A DNA stretch of 9,109 nucleotides from Acetobacter sp. CAG:977 (GTDB lineage: Bacteria; Pseudomonadota; Alphaproteobacteria; CAAGCB01; CAG-977), in the NCBI GenBank assembly GCA_000434295.1, contig HF994926.1, forward strand, positions 70,899 to 80,007, read 5' to 3'. Each line of letters begins with the position of its first letter. Position 1 is the stretch's first letter. Shown here one piece after another: positions 6,600-9,109 of the stretch. Below the pieces are notes generated by a model. The model was not told the origin of the DNA, made no database searches, and saw only the letters and a program-made list of their open reading frames with translations. The position numbers and the translations under genes are program-made.

Positions 6600-6654
6600 T
6601 GCTTCAAAGCCCGCAATAAGGGAGGAGGAGAAAGAAAGGAGGGGCTTTGAAGCA
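6600..6654 (-). promoter_or_regulatory. Long stem-loop in the flgH-flaF intergenic leader with a CU-rich loop
   Basis: A perfect 13-bp inverted repeat (6600-6612 with 6642-6654; TGCTTCAAAGCCC and its complement) encloses a 29-nt loop that is almost all C and U in the - strand transcript. The loop contains UCUCCUC (6625-6631), complementary to the GAGGAGA covering the FlaF-like gene's ribosome site (6573-6579). It starts 6 bases after the flgH stop codon. There is no U-tract on either side, so it is not a standard terminator. It could stabilise the upstream mRNA 3' end or control translation of the next gene; that role is inferred. Confidence 0.6.
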
Positions 6655-6660
6655 AAAGGT

Positions 6661-7425
6661 TTAGAACGGGCTGACGATATCCAAAATCTGACGTCCGTAG
6701 CGCGGCTGTTGAACGTCGCTGATGGTTCCCTTGCCGCCGTATGCGACTCTCAGCTCGGCAATTTTATCCGACTTGATGGTGTTCAGCGTTGAAATGTCTT
6801 CGCGGCGGATGATGCCGGTCATGTGCAGCTGGCGCATTTCGTAATTGACCCGGACTTCCTGCTTTCCGGAAATGACCAGATTCCCGTTGGGCAAGACCTG
6901 AGTAACGATGGCAGCCATCGTAACGTCGATTTTTTCGTTTCTGTCAATGGAACCGTCGCCCGTAATTTCGCGGTTCGAAGTGATGTTGAACAGATTTGAC
7001 ACGTCGACGCCCGTAGGCAAAATTTTCTCGGCATATTTTTCTAATCCTGCCAAAGCCCCGATACTGACGGAATCTTTGTCGTTATCGCGGATTTGTTCGG
7101 ATTTGTTTTCCAACAAAGCTTTGTCGGCAACGACGACGCGAACGGTCAAAATATCGCCGACCTGCGACGCGCGTTGGTCTTTAAAGAAGCCTTTTGATCC
7201 CGGACGCCACAGCGAATTGGCGTTGACGTACGGAGTTTGCGGATCGGGCATGGGCATGTCGACCGGCTTATAGTCTTTTTGTTTGACGGGATTTTCTATT
7301 TTGCTGAATTCGGGTGCTTTTCCCACGTCGGCCAGCCTGCTGAAATAGGCGCAGCCCGACGCTGACAGCGCAAACGCGCCGATAAGCCCGAATCTGACGG
7401 CTTTAAAAAGAATGTGTTTTTTCAT
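6661..7425 (-). CDS. flgH: Flagellar L-ring lipoprotein FlgH
   Basis: FlgH is the outer-membrane lipoprotein that builds the L ring around the flagellar rod. The 254-residue product has a lipoprotein signal peptide ending in SASGC (Cys25). It has the family hallmark SLWRPGSKGFFKDQRASQ followed by VGDILTVRVVV at about 71-100, and the C-terminal VLPNGNLVISGKQEV, TGIIRREDIS and KIAELRVAYGGKG blocks up to the final I-V-S-P-F. Family length is usually 220-260, so it is complete. The ATG is preceded by GGGAGGAG at 3-5 bases. It starts 26 bases after flgA, as expected in an alphaproteobacterial flgG-flgA-flgH operon. Confidence 0.97.
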   Translation of the reverse strand: MKKHILFKAVRFGLIGAFALSASGCAYFSRLADVGKAPEFSKIENPVKQKDYKPVDMPMPDPQTPYVNANSLWRPGSKGFFKDQRASQVGDILTVRVVVADKALLENKSEQIRDNDKDSVSIGALAGLEKYAEKILPTGVDVSNLFNITSNREITGDGSIDRNEKIDVTMAAIVTQVLPNGNLVISGKQEVRVNYEMRQLHMTGIIRREDISTLNTIKSDKIAELRVAYGGKGTISDVQQPRYGRQILDIVSPF

Positions 7426-7451
7426 GTTCTCCTCCCTTTAATCTTGAACAT

Positions 7452-8456
7452 TCAAGGCGATACGGTAACGGTTTCGGGACCGGTTACGATGCCTTGGACG
7501 ACAGACTTGCTCTGCATGTTTTGGACACGGACGGTGTCTCCCAAACCGCCGTTTTCCAGAGCTTTTCCTTGTGCGCTGAGCATAATTCCCCCCTTTGTAA
7601 AGCCGATGGTGACAAATTTTCCTTTTGCGACCATGACCTGCGTGCGCACGTCATCGGGGGTAACGGTTGTGCCGGCACGTATGCCGCGTTTGACTTCTTT
7701 TCCGATCAGGTCTTCGATTTTTGCGACGACTTCGGTGGCGCGCAAAGAGTCTTCCCTGACGGATTTCAGCATGACGTCGTTTTCGGTAATGACCTGTCCT
7801 GCCGTCAGAGTCCGTTTGGCGACGGGGACTTTGACATAGGGGATGGCTTTTCCGCTTAATTCCGCTGTTCCGAAAGTCTTTCCGTCATAAATGACTTCCG
7901 CCGTTCCGGAAACAAGATATGTGTCCGGAGCATAGGATGTGTCGGAAATTTTGATTTCATACGCGGCATCGGGCGGCAAAAAGAACGTGTATCTGCCTTT
8001 GTTTAAAAAGACGGAAGCACTTTCCGGCAAGCCTTTTTCCTTCAGGCTTTGAGCGAATGCTTTCAGCAAATCGTCTTTTCCGACTTCCAACGCCGCGCGC
8101 CTGACCGTGATTTTGACATTTTCGTTTTCGGGTTCCCAACGAATGCCGTGTTTCCGAGCCAGAGCCCTCAGCCAATCGGCATTAAGTTCCGCGTCTTTTC
8201 CCAACGAAGGTGCCGGTGCGGCGGCTTTGTTTTCCGTTTCTTCGTCCAACCCCGCAAACAAATCGCCCAGCAGGATATAATCGCCGTCAACCGATGCTTT
8301 TTCTCGCAAGGATACGGGCAATTCCATAAGGTCCGGGGCTTTTTTTTCGCTGTTTGCGGACAAAGCGGGTTCTTCGTCCCACAATCCGTCTCCCGCCGTT
8401 GCGTTATAAAAGGCGGGGACGCATAAAATCAGGGCAAAGAAAACACGCTTGAACAT
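7452..8456 (-). CDS. flgA: Flagellar basal body P-ring formation chaperone FlgA
   Basis: FlgA is a periplasmic chaperone that helps FlgI assemble into the P ring. This 334-residue protein has a signal peptide of about 21 residues (MFKRVFFALILCVPAFYNATA). The long N-terminal part typical of alphaproteobacterial FlgA contains DYILLGDLFAGL at 59-70 and the LARKHGIRWEP segment near 99-109. A SAF-type domain spans about 208-270 (VPVAKRTLTAGQVITENDV, then IGKEVKRGIRAGTTVTPDDV). The C-terminal beta domain at 277-334 carries the G-G-L-G-D-T-V-R-V-Q-N core and ends in SVVQGIVTGPETVTV. It is longer than the roughly 220-residue enterobacterial protein. The ATG at 8454-8456 has AAGGA 9 bases upstream and lies 20 bases after the flgG stop. 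Confidence 0.95.
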   Translation of the reverse strand: MFKRVFFALILCVPAFYNATAGDGLWDEEPALSANSEKKAPDLMELPVSLREKASVDGDYILLGDLFAGLDEETENKAAAPAPSLGKDAELNADWLRALARKHGIRWEPENENVKITVRRAALEVGKDDLLKAFAQSLKEKGLPESASVFLNKGRYTFFLPPDAAYEIKISDTSYAPDTYLVSGTAEVIYDGKTFGTAELSGKAIPYVKVPVAKRTLTAGQVITENDVMLKSVREDSLRATEVVAKIEDLIGKEVKRGIRAGTTVTPDDVRTQVMVAKGKFVTIGFTKGGIMLSAQGKALENGGLGDTVRVQNMQSKSVVQGIVTGPETVTVSP

Positions 8457-8476
8457 TTCGGAATGTCCTTAAAAAG

Positions 8477-9109
8477 TTAAGATTTCAGCTGGTTGATGGT
8501 TGACATCATCTGATCCGAAGTCGTGATGACTTTGGAATTCATTTCATAGGCGCGCTGAGCACTGACCAGTTCCGTGATTTCCGACACGACATTGACGTTT
8601 GAGTTTTCCAAGAAACCTTGCAACGTTGTGCCGAACCCCAAAGCTCCCGGCACATCGACGTTCGGGTCGCCCGACGCGTCGGTTTCGATAAAGAGGTTGT
8701 CCCCGATGGCTTCCAAGCCCGCTTCGTTGGGGAAGTTTGCGATTTCCAGCTGACCGACGTTGACCAGTTCCGTTTGTCCGTCGACTTTGACCCAGACTTC
8801 GCCCGAACCGTTAATCGTAATGCCCGTAACGTTTTCGGGGATGTTGATGCCGGGTTGAACGGCATAGCCGTCATGAGTAACCAGATCGCCGTCGGGGCTG
8901 AGCTGGAAGGAGCCGTCGCGGGTATAAGCCATGCCGCGGTCGCCGGGCAGTTCGATTTGGAAATAGCCGTTGCCCTGAATGGCCAGATCGAGAGTATTAT
9001 CGGTGCTCAGAACCGTGCCGTGTTCGGAAATGCGGTAGACGGACGCCGTTTTAACGCCCAAACCCAGCTGTACGCCGGCGGGGACGATGGTTCCCGAATC
9101 GGAAGAGCT
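8477..9109 (-). CDS. flgG: Flagellar distal rod protein FlgG, 5' end outside the window
   Basis: FlgG forms the distal rod of the flagellar basal body, assembled through the P and L rings by the flagellar export apparatus. The last 210 residues are visible, and the frame stays open to the window edge at 9109. It starts in the conserved segment GTIVPAGVQLGLGVKTASV; about 50 N-terminal residues (the D0 helix) are therefore missing. Hallmarks are NTLDLAIQGNGYFQIELPG, YTRDGSFQLSPDGDLVT, the VGQLEIANFPNEAGLEAIG block, and the C-terminal D0 helix with SNVNVVSEITELVSAQRAYE ending in M-S-T-I-N-Q-L. The apparent TTG start at 9061 is internal. It is the first visible gene of the flagellar operon; the promoter lies outside. 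Confidence 0.97.
   Translation of the reverse strand, partial: SSSDSGTIVPAGVQLGLGVKTASVYRISEHGTVLSTDNTLDLAIQGNGYFQIELPGDRGMAYTRDGSFQLSPDGDLVTHDGYAVQPGINIPENVTGITINGSGEVWVKVDGQTELVNVGQLEIANFPNEAGLEAIGDNLFIETDASGDPNVDVPGALGFGTTLQGFLENSNVNVVSEITELVSAQRAYEMNSKVITTSDQMMSTINQLKS

Noticed and set aside
6618..6645. Purine-rich plus-strand stretch that looks like repeated Shine-Dalgarno sequence
   Set aside because: No credible plus-strand start or gene follows. The stretch is better explained as the complement of the pyrimidine-rich RNA loop on the - strand.
6600..6654. The flgH-flaF stem-loop as an intrinsic terminator
   Set aside because: The stem is strong, but no T-run follows on either strand, the loop is 29 nt, and a gene with a good ribosome site follows at once. 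A regulatory or mRNA-stabilising role fits better.

Overview
The window looks like chromosomal DNA of a flagellated alphaproteobacterium. The evidence is a flgG-flgA-flgH run with alphaproteobacterial-type proteins and FlaF-like domains, a family largely confined to that class. Base composition is moderate, below that of most free-living high-GC Rhodospirillales, which would suit a host-associated or uncultured lineage; I cannot name a genus. Nothing indicates a plasmid, phage or insertion sequence.

Layout. (1) Positions 2-1615, + strand: the 3' part of a DUF4140/DUF4139 (MuiA-like) gene. It is the only gene on the + strand and converges on the rest across a shared bidirectional terminator at 1639-1673. 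(2) Positions 1672-5465, - strand: a four-gene envelope operon. In transcription order it encodes an LPP20-type lipoprotein, a secreted LPP20-like protein with three PEGA domains and an unrecognised C-terminal region, a small PEGA-like lipoprotein, and a DtxR/MntR-family metal-dependent repressor. A near-consensus sigma70 promoter (TTGAAA, 17 bp, TATAAT) lies just upstream of the first gene. (3) Positions 5539-9109, - strand: a flagellar operon. In transcription order it holds flgG (5' end outside the window), flgA, flgH and a gene with three tandem FlaF-like domains, closed by an intrinsic terminator at 5539-5568.

How the genes fit together. FlgG is the distal rod, FlgA the periplasmic chaperone for the P ring and FlgH the L-ring lipoprotein. 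The FlaF-like gene probably acts in flagellin production or export. The downstream lipoprotein operon is a separate transcription unit. LPP20-family lipoproteins include FlgP-type flagellar basal-disk proteins, so a link to the flagellum or envelope is possible but unproven.

Main points for a second look: a C7 run (G7 on the + strand, 6217-6223) breaks the triple-FlaF gene by exactly one base between domains 1 and 2; the triple-FlaF architecture itself looks unusual; and a 13-bp perfect stem-loop between flgH and the FlaF-like gene has a CU-rich loop complementary to the FlaF-like gene's own ribosome binding site.
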